This document shows positions 37,010-48,674 of a stretch of 64,000 nucleotides of DNA, piece after piece. A program made the position numbers and the translations under genes. Source of the stretch: Rhizophagus clarus (Eukaryota; Glomeromycota; Glomeromycetes; Glomerales; Glomeraceae); contig BLAL01000062.1 in NCBI GenBank assembly GCA_015698045.1, positions 372,001 to 436,000 of the forward strand. The letters run 5' to 3'. The notes under the pieces were generated by a model. The model did not search any database. It saw only the letters and a program-made list of their open reading frames with translations, and was not told where the DNA came from. Each line of letters starts with the position of its first letter. Position 1 is the first letter of the stretch.

Positions 37010-39466
37010 ATGAAACCTGTACGTGAACAAGTGAAAAAACGAAACCTCGATTGGATGATTGCGTGTAAAAACCCCACGCCGATAGAATTCTTTCGTTTTA
37101 TCCAACCGACACATAAAGCTCGTGCGATCGAAAAGTATGGAAAAATTCTCAATGAAGCTATCAGGTTGTGTAAAGTTCCGGACGAACAGTCGAAACTAAA
37201 AAACATCAAAGAAACCGTTAATGTATGTGATCAAATGTTCTGCTTAAGGCATATTTGGAAAGCAATACTTTTAACATCTATTTTTTTTTTCACAAAATAG
37301 TGCAATTCAGATTGGGATGTGTGGCTATTAGAGAAAAGAGCGGTATGTTTAAACACAAAATTTCGACAAGGTTCTTGGCTAACCATGATATCTTCAGATG
37401 AAGATTCGTGACGAGGTCCATGAGACAAATGCTGAAGTTCATAGAGAATTAAACAAGGTCGTCAGTAAGAGAGTAATAGAACCGAATGAGGAAAGCTTGC
37501 GAAAAAAACAAAAACAATTGGATGGTAAGTTAAATTTGCGATTGTTCACGAAACATTTATGTAGATCCTTATAAACCTTTATCAATCAAAGAACAAGAGG
37601 ATGACGATGAAGATGTATATTCATCTAACTATGCGCCATCTTCCCTTACGAACAAGTCACAATTGGATGGTGAGTTAAATTTGCGATTTTCCACGAAACA
37701 TATATGTAGATTATCATAAATATTTATCAATCAAAGAACAAGAGGGTGACGATGAAGATGTATATTCATCTAATTATGCGTCATCTTCCCTCACGAATAA
37801 GTCTTGTTCACAACAACAAACATCTGAACAGGTGAAGATATTACTGTGGAGGAACAGGAAAGACGTGAAAATGGGGTTAGTTCGGTAGGCAAATAGCTGA
37901 TTGTGCAAACTTTAGTCACTTTAACTGCGTAGTCAAGAATGTTTAATGACTCAAATAAATTTCACAGAGCGATCATGATCATAATCTGGTTAAAAATCTT
38001 CTCAACGAACTGCAACAATGCTCTGAGAAAATGGCCAGTTTGGTGCGCAGTTTTCAAGTATACTGTGATGATTTCGTTAATGAATTAATTCGGAATGAAA
38101 TTATGGACCTAACGCCGTCTTCGGAGTTCGTTCTAAGATGTACAGATGAGGATGACTACATGCAAGTTCTAAAAGAGATCTTTGAGCCTGTCGATAAGTT
38201 GTTTCCGGAAGTTGCGATTGAATTTCTTGAAGAGTTTTTTTCAGAGGTATCAATGTTTTTTGTACTAATTTGTCTTTTTGCTTGCTAATCACGTCATCGC
38301 TGTTTTATTTAACAGAATTGTACCCATCAACAATGGGATAACAAGCTGGAAAATTTATTGAAACCGGAAGAGGATCCATTTTTAAGAAAGTTGAAGAGAT
38401 TTTTATTTGAGACATTGCCAGCCTTGCAAGTATAATTTCTTTATTCTCAGTTTTACGTTCATTTGATAAATATATTATTGTTCTGCCCTGATAGGAATAC
38501 TACAAAATTGGTACCTACTATTTTATTTAACGTTCTTATTTATCTTTAGCTTGGATGCGTATTCTTTGCTACATAACAATCCTCTCAAGAACCATGATAT
38601 GCTAGAAGATGAATTTATGAATACGTACATCCATCCCGTTTTAAAGAAGGCACTGTGGAGGTTTTCGGACATTCGTTATATACCGTAAGTATTATGTAAG
38701 CATTTCTAACATCGTTTTATTGTCGGTTAAATTTATTTGTTATGATTCTTTTAGGGGAAACCAAGTTATTCGAGCATCTGCTTATAGAAAGTCGATAATG
38801 AAACAAGAAGGGAATGCAGACCGCTCAGATGGGACTGCGTACACCACCACCGAAAAACCGTATGAAATTTGTGTAGTAGAAGGTTCCAGACCATATGTTG
38901 TTGATGACACGAAAGAAATGTCCGATTATGTTCAAAATGCGAGAGCAGGGAAAGATATAATAAACTATACAGTTGTATCCGAAGTTAAGTTGAAACGAGC
39001 ACCGCCTCTGCAATTCAGGTCCTATATGGTACAGAGCATCGGACTAAGTCTTCGATTTTACTTTATGGATTATTTGGGTATGTATACGAACATTATTATA
39101 AAAAGAATAAATCACTTTGCCGACGAATTTTTTTTTTAGGAATATATCGACTTTTTGAAATTGAAACATGCGAAATTCCAACGGATCTAGAAAGTGTCGA
39201 TTTATTCCCATCTTTTTTTAGGGTAGTTGTGACTTGGGCGGTAAGTAATAACTATTGATACTTTGGGTTTGGTTTTTACTAATTCCATCTATTATATATA
39301 TGTGTAGTTGATGGTCAGGGGCACTGATCAAGAATTCCGATCAGTGAGAAACAAAAGAAGTGCGCGTTACAGTAACGCCCACAATTTACGAGTTCTTTCA
39401 AAGATAAACCATAATAAGCCTCGTATGGGCAATACAAAAATCATTAAAGAAAAAAAAATTATATAG
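37010..39466 (+). CDS. Uncharacterised protein of a probable lineage-expanded family, 11 exons
   Basis: Predicted 571 residues. Exons: 37010-37222, 37301-37342, 37398-37524, 37565-37669, 37710-37831, 37968-38246, 38316-38425, 38550-38684, 38755-39077, 39140-39240, 39308-39466; phases close throughout. Exon 4 and its upstream intron are tandemly duplicated as exon 5. The intron after exon 7 starts GCAAGT (GC-AG type), which alone keeps the frame. The C-terminal third holds RSDGTAY, EICVVEGSRPYV, EVKLKRAPPLQF and YRLFEIETCEIPTDLESVDL; the spacing of the Asp and Glu motifs recalls a PD-(D/E)XK nuclease-like core, but the expected Lys is not obvious, so this is only a suggestion. I recognise no named function. 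The gene stands alone in repeat-rich DNA. Confidence 0.75.
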
Positions 39467-42034
39467 AGTAAAGAAATGCTGAATAATGAAAAATCGTAAT
39501 GCTCACTTTTATGATTTAATACTGTAATACATGTAGAATATTAGTATATCAAAAAATTTTTTTATATGGCATTGTAAATACAATAAAAAATGCATTCTGT
39601 TTTTGATTTTCCAATTTTGTCTGAACTTCGAAATGCAGTACACTAAATAATATAAGTTATTCAATGAGACCCAATTTACAAAGATGCTCTGGAATAACTA
39701 TATATGGGTCTTCATAATACCAAACATATCATCCTTTTTATTTATACCTTAATACTAATAATACTAACAATACTAATAATATTTCTTTTATCTTTATATC
39801 TAATACTAATGTTACTATAGCTGTTTCTTTTCTTTTTATATCTGATTATATTGTTACTCTTTCTTTTTCTTAAAAAAACTTTAAAGGCATTAAGCTATAC
39901 ATTAATTTTATTGATTAAATAAGGACCAAAATATTGCTATTTAAACATTATGTAATACATTTAAATCTAAGCAAAAACCAAGTGCTTATTTCACCAAGTG
40001 TTTAATAAATTATTAAGTAAAATAAGAGTATAAAGGAAATGAAAACAGAGTAAAGAAAAATTGTAAAAAATACTGTTTGTAAAACAATAAATTGGTTAGG
40101 AATGCCTATTTCTCCAATAGTTAACTTTCTATTTCTAGTATTTTAACTATATAAACTAATCAATTGTTCTAATAGTTACTTGATTTTCACCTTCTTTAAT
40201 TTATCAGGTTGCATTCTATTGGACTTACATGATCTAATGTCTTTAGGTCTAACAGAACCTTCAGATCACCAAGCTAGCTTCTGTAAAGACACAAGTTTTA
40301 ATAAGAAATCAGCAGTTTTTGATTCACAATTCAGTAATCTTTATGACCTAAGAGGCATGTAATTGATCTCAGTCACTATCTTAAATATACTAGTCTTTTT
40401 GCTTAAGGAAAAATGATTACCTTTAAATAATTTTGCAAGTTTATGATTATAAGAATAGAATGTCAGTATAGAATGTCAGCACCAAGATAATTCTACTTCT
40501 TTTTACATTTGCCTATTGGAAATCTTTTTGAATATAACATCTCAAGTTACAAAGTATCCAATGAGTATACAAGACCTGTTATGTTCTTTTATTATTTTAA
40601 ATACTTATAAACTATTATTAATTAAAAATTAGCCTGAAGTCTCCTAAAGTACTATTAGAAGAAGGTGATTTATAAGTCATATTTGCAAGAATATTCATTA
40701 TAATGACTTGGAATTTTTTACACTATTTTTTTTTTTAGAAAGATTTCAAGTAATCAGAATGAAACTGATGGATAGAAAAAGAGCCAAGAAAGACTATTCA
40801 ATCATTATTGTTATAAGCTTTAAAGTAATTATGGTTAGAAATTAATTGAACTTTTATAGTTTAATATTTTTCTTTTTTTTTACTTTTATGTATTCTGTAT
40901 ATATTAATAAATACTTGTAATTTTTTATGTTTAAGGGAAAAATTGGTATTTAACAAAAAAAATTTAATAATACCAATTTATGCAAATTATTATTAAAAAT
41001 GACTAATATACAGTTTTTATTAAGCTGGTATCTTCTCATATGATTATTAATTAAAAATAGACTTTACTATAAAAGAATATAGCATTTTAGTTGTAAATTT
41101 AATAAATTTGTATATTAAGTACATTAAGTATAATATTTTGACTTGTATTTTTACTATTGGTAATTTTAATTTAGTTTTATTTATCAATAATTTTCTTGTT
41201 TCTTAATATGAAAATATATTTATCTTTTCTATTTATTTTAGTTATTTAGGCTTATAATTGGTAAATTTTGTATATCTTTAATAATTTTTTTTTTTTTATA
41301 GGTTTTATTTTTCAAACTAGAGTACTTAGGTAAGTATATGTATTTTTTTTAGTGAAGGTTGTTATCAGTTACTAATATTCCTTTTTTTTTATAGATTTTG
41401 TTCCTATACGTTGTAAATTTAGATTTCTTAAGGTAATTATATGAATAATCTATATAAATAGATTTTTTTTAAGGCCATTAATAAAATTTTTAGTTACTAA
41501 TATATTTATTTTTTTTTCAATAGATTTCAGTTTTGGGTACTTTGAAACTTTGGCATATAAATAATTTCAAGAATATTAATAGGATTTTACTTGCATTTTT
41601 TTATTAATTTATAGATTTTGATTCTTTTTCTTTATAAATTATATAAAAAAATAGTATTTGGTTAAAATTAAATAGTTTCTATTAGTATTTATGTATCTAT
41701 ACTATAATATTGATTCTACAAATATCTTTCTCAATTAGAAAGTTTATTTTATACTATTTTTTTGGATTTATTAAAAAAAACTTATAATAAAAAACATGGC
41801 ATTCTAAAAAATAATTTGTAAAGCCTGTAAAATTAATTATAAGTTACTAATTATTTTCTTCTATTAAGTAATAATCTGTCTTTTAATAAAATTATATCTA
41901 ATAAAATATATATTATATAAATTATATAAACTTATAATATAGAAAAAATTAATATAATATTTTTAAAAAACTCTCCCTTGTTTCATTTAAAATCAAAATT
42001 ATAAAATTTTAAAAAATTTTATTTTTAAATAAAA
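39467..42034. other. A+T-rich region without supported genes
   Basis: Contains a TAATACTAA-type simple repeat block (about 39740-39870) whose inverse resembles 51510-51620, a less A+T-biased patch at 40170-40380 with a short open stretch of no recognisable family, and otherwise low complexity. Confidence 0.45.
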
Positions 42035-42670
42035 ATTGACATACCAGAATTAAAAAAATCTTTAGAGTTGTTTGATTCTTTAAATGAAATGGATGTTCCT
42101 GTTTATGGTTCCACTGATTATGAATATTCTTCTGATGAAGGTTCAAAAATACAAGAAGATACTTTCCAATCTGCTTTAACAAGAAACCAAAAGAAAAAGT
42201 TGCGAAAGAAAAATAAAAAATTACAACATAAACAACTACCTATATCACAACAGTCAACTTTGATACCCAAATAAAAATAACTCCAAACACAGGATGAAGC
42301 TGAACAAATTTATATAAAGGCTTTGTTATACTTTTTTGAAACTTGAGTCTTATTGATACTTGAAAAAAATTTTTAAAGTATAACGTTTTAGGATGCAAAC
42401 GAATAAGACAAACAGTTAATACGAACTTTTAGTCCTAAAGCTGAACCTGTACAGTATAAACCTTTAGCACAACAAGCAAATATTCTCAACACTCTAATAT
42501 CTCTAATAGTTCATACGGCCTTAAGAGTGTATTCAGGTATTCTCAACAGTCAGGACTCTCTTGCAGAAATATTTTCTCTTCTTGAGAAAAAAGTAGGAGA
42601 TACAGTCGATTATAAAATATCACATGCAGATCAGAATCCAGTAAATTCTGGTATCTCGCACTAGGATACA
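42035..42670 (+). pseudogene. Decayed gag-like repeated ORF, copy 2, 5' part
   Basis: Reads LKKSLELFDSLNEMDVPVYG, then the basic patch RNQKKKLRKKNKKLQ like copy 1, followed by broken frames resembling the helical segment (for example LNTLISLIVHTALR). It stops at the left edge of the hAT-type insertion at 42671. Confidence 0.45.
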
Positions 42671-43576
42671 CAGGGCTCTGATCAGTTTGGTTTGGTTTAA
42701 TTTTTGCAAAAACTGATATTGAACTGAATTAATCAGTATTGGTATTAATGATTACTAAAACTGATCAGTAATTACTGAGAACTAATTTACCAAACATTTT
42801 AGTAAAAAAACATTTTGTAACGTTTAGCAAAAAAAAAAGTTGTGAAATAATTTTTTCTTATCAAATTATCCATAAAAAAACGTTTCACAACATTTTTTAT
42901 TAAAGTAACAAAAATAACGTTAGAGATATTTTTTTATATTAAATCATTTTATAAAAATGTTTCGCAATATTTTTAAATAAAAAGAAAAATAATATTGCGA
43001 AATGTTGTTTTCTATATTAAATTCCTAATGTAAAAAATGTTTTGCAACATTTTTTACAAGTTTCGCAAAAATAATATTGCGAAATGTTATTTTTTATATC
43101 AAACGTTTATATAAAAAATATTTTGCAACATTTTTTACAATATCTGCAAAAATAATGTTGCGAAATGTTATTTTTTATATTAAATTATTTATGTAAAAAT
43201 ATTTCGCAACATTTTTTACAAGTTTCGCAAAAATAACATTGCAAAACATTATTTTTTTATTAAATCGTTTATATAAAAAACGTTTTGCAACATTTTTTAC
43301 AAGTTTCACAAAAATAATGTTGCGAAATGTTATTTTTTATATCAAACATTTATGTAAAAAAATGTTTTATAACATTTTTTTTTAACTATATTATTTAATA
43401 AAAAAATGTTTTTCTTATAAAAAAAACATTTTCATTATTGGTAAATCAGTTCAGTAAATTGCAAAACTGATACTGAAACTAAAAGTTTTGGTTCAAAAAA
43501 TCATAAAATTGAAACTGCTCTGATACTGAAACTGGTTAGTATGGTTCAATAATTACTGAAACTGATCAGAGCCCTA
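42671..43576. mobile_element. Non-autonomous hAT-type element
   Basis: Starts CAGGGCTCTGATCAGTTT and ends AAACTGATCAGAGCCCTA; CAGGG-type ends are usual for hAT. Flanks AGGATACA (42663-42670) and AGAATACA (43577-43584) form an 8-bp target duplication with one mismatch. Inside, AAATGTTGCGAAACATTTTT-like palindromic units of about 120 bp repeat five to six times. No transposase frame exists. Confidence 0.8.
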
Positions 43577-43998
43577 AGAATACACAACAGATTATTTCCA
43601 ATCAATACCTGATGATCAATAATCTCTCCAAAATGCACCAATTAATCCTGATGCCATGCAGATTTTTCCTGACATCAATACTGTATTACCACCTCATTCC
43701 CTTAGTGTCTCTAATACCAAACCAAATAAATTGAAGAAGGCAACGCCTGAGTCTGTAAAAAAAGTATACGTTAATCAAATAATCTCTGATGATAAAAAGA
43801 ATAATATTAAGAATATTTTTGTATATGATATTTCTGCAGGTTGGTTTCATACAAAAATAATTGCCAAACTTAAAGCATAGGTGATGTTATTTCTATAACA
43901 ATAAAGTGATAACATAAATATTAAATGTTATGAATAAAGATTTGTTTCTTAACCTTTTTGTTAACATCTTTCGATCAGGGTATATGGCAATACTTCTT
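43577..43998 (+). pseudogene. Decayed gag-like repeated ORF, copy 2, middle part
   Basis: Open stretch at 43656-43880 includes FVYDISAGWFHTKIIAKLKA, then GDVISITIK in a shifted frame, matching the VVYDILAKW...GKVISVSTK part of copy 1. It is cut at the right by the CACTA-like element starting at 44002. Confidence 0.5.
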
Positions 43999-44639
43999 AA
44001 ACAATGGTCAAAATTGATACTATCAGGTACATATCGGGTACATATCGGCTACCCGATATGTACCTGATATGTGTGAAATATGTGTATGCTATTTAATAAT
44101 ACTACACATATCGGGTACCCGATATGTACCCGTCAGATGCAGAAAATCAGTGACATATAATATACATATTGGGTACATTTCTCATACATATTAGGTAGTT
44201 AAATATCGGTTACATATCATAGATTTATTGGGTACCCGATATATTTTAAAAAAATATCGGACAGATATTATACACTTATCGGATAGTACTAATAAGTATC
44301 CTATATATACTCGATATGTATCCTATTTGTATTTGAAATATAAGCATAATTTCATAATTTTCACACATATCAGATAGCCGAAAAGTATAGCATTTATGGG
44401 GCATTAATAGTAGTAGATTTATAATTTAAATACAATTGTAATTTAAAAGTAATTTAATTCATTTAATTGTAATTACTGAAAGTTTTATTTATATTTTCAA
44501 TCGATAATAAAAAAAATATTATACAAAAAATATTATAAAAAAATTCACTACTCTTTACATAAATTTACAATTAATGTTCACTTGTTTGCTTGTTTTCATT
44601 TCATTATATCTATTTAATTTGAAAGAAAGTAAAATGTTA

Positions 44640-45080
44640 GTAATAAAAGTGTTAGTATGAATATTAGTAGAAGTGTTAGCAAAAGAAAAGAAACGTCAAT
44701 AAAAAAATTTTTACATTAGAAAGTGTTAGTATTAATGTTAGTATGAAAGTTAGTAGAAGTAGAAAAGGAACGTCAATAAAAAAAATATAAAGTATAAGCA
44801 TTAATGTTAGTGTTAATGTTAGTAGAAGTGTTAGTAAAAGTAAGGAATAAAAAATGTTTAACAGTAGAACATTGTTAGTAGGAACGTTAGTAGGAGGAAA
44901 CACATTAGAAAAAAATATTAGTAAAAGTGTTAACAGGATGGAAAAAGAAATTTCAACAAAAAATGTACCTTTGTATTTATTTTTTAGAAAAACCAATAAA
45001 GTAAAAACTCGATAGTAGAACATTGTTTAGGACGTTAGTGAGAAGAAATACATTGGAAAAATATATTAATAAGAGTGTTA
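44640..45080. repeat. GTTAGTA-rich simple repeat inside the CACTA-like element
   Basis: Words such as AAGTGTTAGTA and GTTAGTAGAAGTG recur over about 440 bp, then an imperfect direct repeat containing TTCAACAAAAAATATACCTT occurs at about 44940, 45105 and 45300. Open frames on the minus strand here are low-complexity Leu/Thr-rich and not taken as genes. Confidence 0.5.
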
Positions 45081-46300
45081 AGAATAACATAATAATGGGA
45101 AAAGAAATTTTAACAAAAAATATACCTTTATCTTTATTTTTTAGACAAAAACAATAAAGTAAAAATTTGAGAGAAAAAAAAAAAAGTTTTGAAAAAAAAA
45201 ATGATAAATAAATAATTAAATCGTGATCATGTAAAAATTATCAATTTTTATTGGTTATTTGGGTAATATTATAAATAACATAATAATGGAAAAAGAAATT
45301 TCAACAAAAAATATACCTTTATCTTTATTTTTTAGACAAAACAATAAAGTAAAAATTTGAGAGAAAGAAAAAGTTTTTGAAAAAAAAAAAAAAAAATACG
45401 ATAAATAAATAATTAAATCATGATCGTGCAATCACATGATCAACAAAATTATCAATTTTTATTGGTTATTTGGGTAATATTATATTCAGCCACATCAGCC
45501 ACAAAATCGGTCACCTATCGAATGCACAAGTCAATATTAGCGAAGAAGCACAAACTTGATTATTCACTATTCGTGCTCAACTTGAGTTGATAAAATTATT
45601 AAAAAATCACTGATTTTATTAAATTTATCAGAATTTTTATACCTAATTAAAGATGATTAAATTAAGTTTTACTACCGATTTCATTATAACATTACCAACT
45701 TTTTTGTTAATCTTGGATATTTTATTTTGAATTTAAATTGTTCGCTTTGAACTCGAGTTGATCTCGAGTTCAACTTGAGTTTAACTCGTTCACTCAAGAT
45801 CTTTGTGTAATGTATTGTAAATCCGTAATTGTTTTATTTGTAGTCTATAATTGGCAAAAGCTTATTATAAACCAAAATAAAAAACACTATTTATTTACAT
45901 ATCTGTATTATTAGATTTTACCTTTTTTAGATTTGATATATAATTAAAAAGAAGACCTTTATCTTGATATTTTGGAATCACGATCATAACAATTGACTTT
46001 AGGTCGAGTTTAACTTGTTCATTGTGATTGATTGTATTGTAGATCCGTATCTGTATTATAATTAATATAAAGAAGACAGATCATAACAATCATGACATAT
46101 TTGAGAAATTAGAACAATTTACGTAAATGTTCTTGAAGGGTAATTAATATAATAATACAAGGTGATAAAAAATTGTTTATAAAAAGAAGTTTCATTTTTT
46201 TTTTCTTACAATAAATTTGTTGTTGTTATTTTTATTATATATTCTTTTTCTTAAAATTTGTTGCCGTTATTTTTTATTATTATATATTCTTTTTCTTAAA

Positions 46301-46908
46301 ATGCCCGCAAATTGGACTGATGCAATAACTGAATATTTAATAAGATATAGGAGGTAAAAAATTAAATGAAAACTAATAAATAACTTTGATCATATTCTAG
46401 TTTTTTTTTTTCTTATGTTTCCTGATCTAAAAATTAAATAAATAATGTAAAGGAGAAGGAACAACTACTACCATGACATACCCGGGAGGGACCGCTCTGA
46501 ATTCTGGGAGAGCCTAGCTCGAAGAATTCGGAGACGGTTTTGCATGAGGTTCACTGGCCAACAGGTAGAAAGAAAGTGGAGAAACTTGGTTAGGAATTTT
46601 AATGTTAGTAAAATAATAATAAATCATAAAAAAAAAAATAAAAAAAAATAAAAAATTAATAGTATTAACATTTTTAGAATTTCTGTGAATGGAGGAATGG
46701 TGCGCGAAATGGAAGGTGGTCCTGGGAAGGAGAAAGATATTATAGGCAGTTCCGCACAAGGTTTTGGGACAGACCTGGTAATTATTAAGAATTTTTTTAA
46801 TTTATATTTAAGTTATTTAAGTTCTAAATTTATATATATTTTTTAGGGAACCACCACAGTCGTAGGCGGCGTAGAAACACTGCGCATCGGCGGCCTCAAA
46901 ATCCGTAA
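46301..46908 (+). CDS. Small SANT/Myb-like (trihelix-type) DNA-binding protein, 4 exons
   Basis: Predicted 121 residues. Exons 46301-46353, 46453-46603, 46678-46777, 46847-46908, all GT-AG and in phase, no internal stops. Residues about 4-70 look like a SANT/Myb or trihelix fold: NWTDAITEYLIRYRR, RSEFWESLARRI and QQVERKWRNLVRNF give the three aromatic-bearing helices. A second Trp-rich part (WRNGARNGRWSWEG, RFWDRPG) and a very basic tail follow. It lies inside the CACTA-like element, and its exons are clearly richer in G+C than their surroundings. A related broken copy is at 52974-53443. It may be a transposon accessory protein or a captured host gene; the function is not known. Confidence 0.65.
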
Positions 46909-47578
46909 ATTATATTTTTTTATTTTTATTTTTTTTTATTTTGTATTTTTTATATTTTATTTTTATTTTTATTTTTTATTTATATTTTTATATTTTTATT
47001 ATTTTTATTTTTTATTTTTTATTATCTTTTATTATTATTATTTTTTATTAAATATATATATATTTTATATAGTCATCTAATTATTATTTTAATATTTTTA
47101 CTATTTTATAATTTAAAATTAAAAAATTCGACCTTAATTATAAGTAATTAAAGCTTATTATAATAAATTGCTTTTATTTAAACATTCATTTTTTTTTTAT
47201 TAAAGTATTAATTAAATAAACAATCTGTCGTCATATATTATATAATATATTGTAATGATGAAATGTCTCCAATAAATTTTTAAAAAAGGTACATTTAAAC
47301 GTGACAGATCTAATACCGCTGATTCTTCCAAAATGTTACTAAAATCTTTCCATAGATCAAATTGAGAGAACTAATCTATCAATTTACAATATAAAATCTT
47401 GAAATAATCTTTCACATTTTCAAAATACATGATCAAACTCATTTTTACTAACCTGCCGAAACCTTTTGGCGTTTACATGCAATAGGTTTGGCATTTTAAT
47501 TTAATTTGACGATCATTGATTATCATGATCAATCTATTTTTACGGTTTTCTAAACCATGATTTTTTTTTATTTTTTTT

Positions 47579-48125
47579 TAGGTTGCTGGACTCCCGGACT
47601 TGGAATGTAAGTTGGAAGGGGTGGGCGAATTTTTTTTTAATATTAAAGAAATGTTACTAACGTTTCTTTATTTTTTTTAGGTTGCCAGCCTTCTTGGACG
47701 AACCAGACTTGGGAAATGTAAGTTGGAAAGGGTGGTGATCTTTTTTTAATATTAAAGAAACGTTACTAACGTTTCTTTCTTTATTTTTTTTAGGTTACCG
47801 GCCTTCTTGGATGAACCAGACTTGGAATGTAAGTTAGAAAGGGCGGGGGATTTTTTTTTTAATATTAAAGAAACGTTACTAATGTTTCTTTCTTTATTTT
47901 TTTTAGGTTGCCGGTCTTCTTGGACGAACCAGACTTGGGAATGTAAATTGGAAAGGGTGGTGATTTTTTTTTAATGTTAAAGAAACGTTACTAACATTTC
48001 TTTCTTTATTTTTTTCAGATTGCTGGACTCCAGATTTGAAATGTAAGGAGGGAAGGAGGGATATTTTTTGAATATTAAAGAAACAGTTTTAACGTTTCTT
48101 TTATTTATTTTAGGTTGCAGTTTCC
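47579..48125 (+). repeat. Tandem array of micro-exon plus intron-like units (plus strand)
   Basis: Six units with periods 99, 113, 113, 112 and 95 bp. Each has a T tract ending TTTAG/TTCAG, a short segment beginning GTTGC (47582-47606, 47681-47717, 47794-47828, 47907-47942, 48019-48042, 48114-), then a GTAAGT-like donor and, 30-50 nt later, GAAACGTTACTAACGTTTC with the classic branch word TACTAAC. The micro-exons would be 25, 37, 35, 36 and 24 nt. Whether they are spliced is unknown. Confidence 0.75.
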
Positions 48126-48156
48126 CTTGTTCCTTTTGATCCTAACGTGATCACGA

Positions 48157-48186
48157 TTAAGAAAAGTTTGAGCAAACTTTTCTTAA
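48157..48186 (+). other. Perfect 14-bp hairpin after the micro-exon array
   Basis: TTAAGAAAAGTTTG, loop AG, then CAAACTTTTCTTAA. About 50 nt further on comes GTAATAAAATACG, a possible poly(A) signal. It could mark the 3' end of a transcript that runs through the array. Confidence 0.5.
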
Positions 48187-48674
48187 AATTGTATTATAAA
48201 TGGCTGTAACTTTTTTATTAATTTATTGTAATAAAATACGTAATAAAATAAAAATATTAACAATAATAATTATACTTTTAAACACTTTACAAAAAATTTA
48301 TAAACTTGATAATTCATTCAACAAATAAGACAATAAAAATTTTTTAACTACATTAAACGAATTAAAAATTTCTAAAAAGAAAAATCTATAAAGAAAGTAA
48401 ACTCTAAAAAATTTCTTAATACGTTATATAATATGAAATCTAACGTATTAAAATTTGTATCACATATCAGGTACCCGATATGTGTAAGATAGAACTGTGC
48501 CTGATATATATTATCGGTGACCAATAGTTTAGATATCAGGGTCTTGGTAATTAGGCATATTTTGAAGTATAATAAATCGGATACCTGATATGTAAAAATA
48601 CCTGATATTTATCCAATTAGCCGCTGATATATAAGTCCCCGATATGTACCTGATAGAATTGATTTTGACCAGTG

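Larger units (their letters stand above)
44002..48674. mobile_element. CACTA-like 4.7-kb transposon carrying a SANT-like gene
   Basis: Left end CAATGGTCAAAATTGATACT and the inverse of the right end CACTGGTCAAAATCAATTCT continue into CTATCAGGTACATATCGGG, so ends are inverted repeats of CAMTGG type. AAA flanks both ends (43999-44001, 48675-48677), a 3-bp duplication as in CACTA/EnSpm elements. Subterminal zones (44020-44390 and 48460-48660) are packed with GGTACATATCGG words in both orientations, another CACTA habit, including a perfect palindrome CATATCGGGTACCCGATATG near 44106. No DDE transposase was found. Cargo: an intact SANT-like gene and the micro-exon array. Confidence 0.6.

Noticed and set aside
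37832..37967. Extra coding segment EDITVEEQERRENG in the intron after exon 5
   Set aside because: It is in a different phase from exon 5 and would need a frameshift. The intron from GTGAAG to TTCACAG keeps the frame, so it is treated as intronic, though a recent frameshift cannot be excluded.
38430..38549. GT-AG intron starting GTATAATT after exon 7
   Set aside because: It breaks the frame before LDAYSLLHNN; the GC-AG alternative four bases upstream restores it.
44676..45023. 115-residue Leu/Thr-rich open frame on the minus strand
   Set aside because: It is the translation of a GTTAGTA simple repeat; composition is that of the repeat, with no start context or domain.
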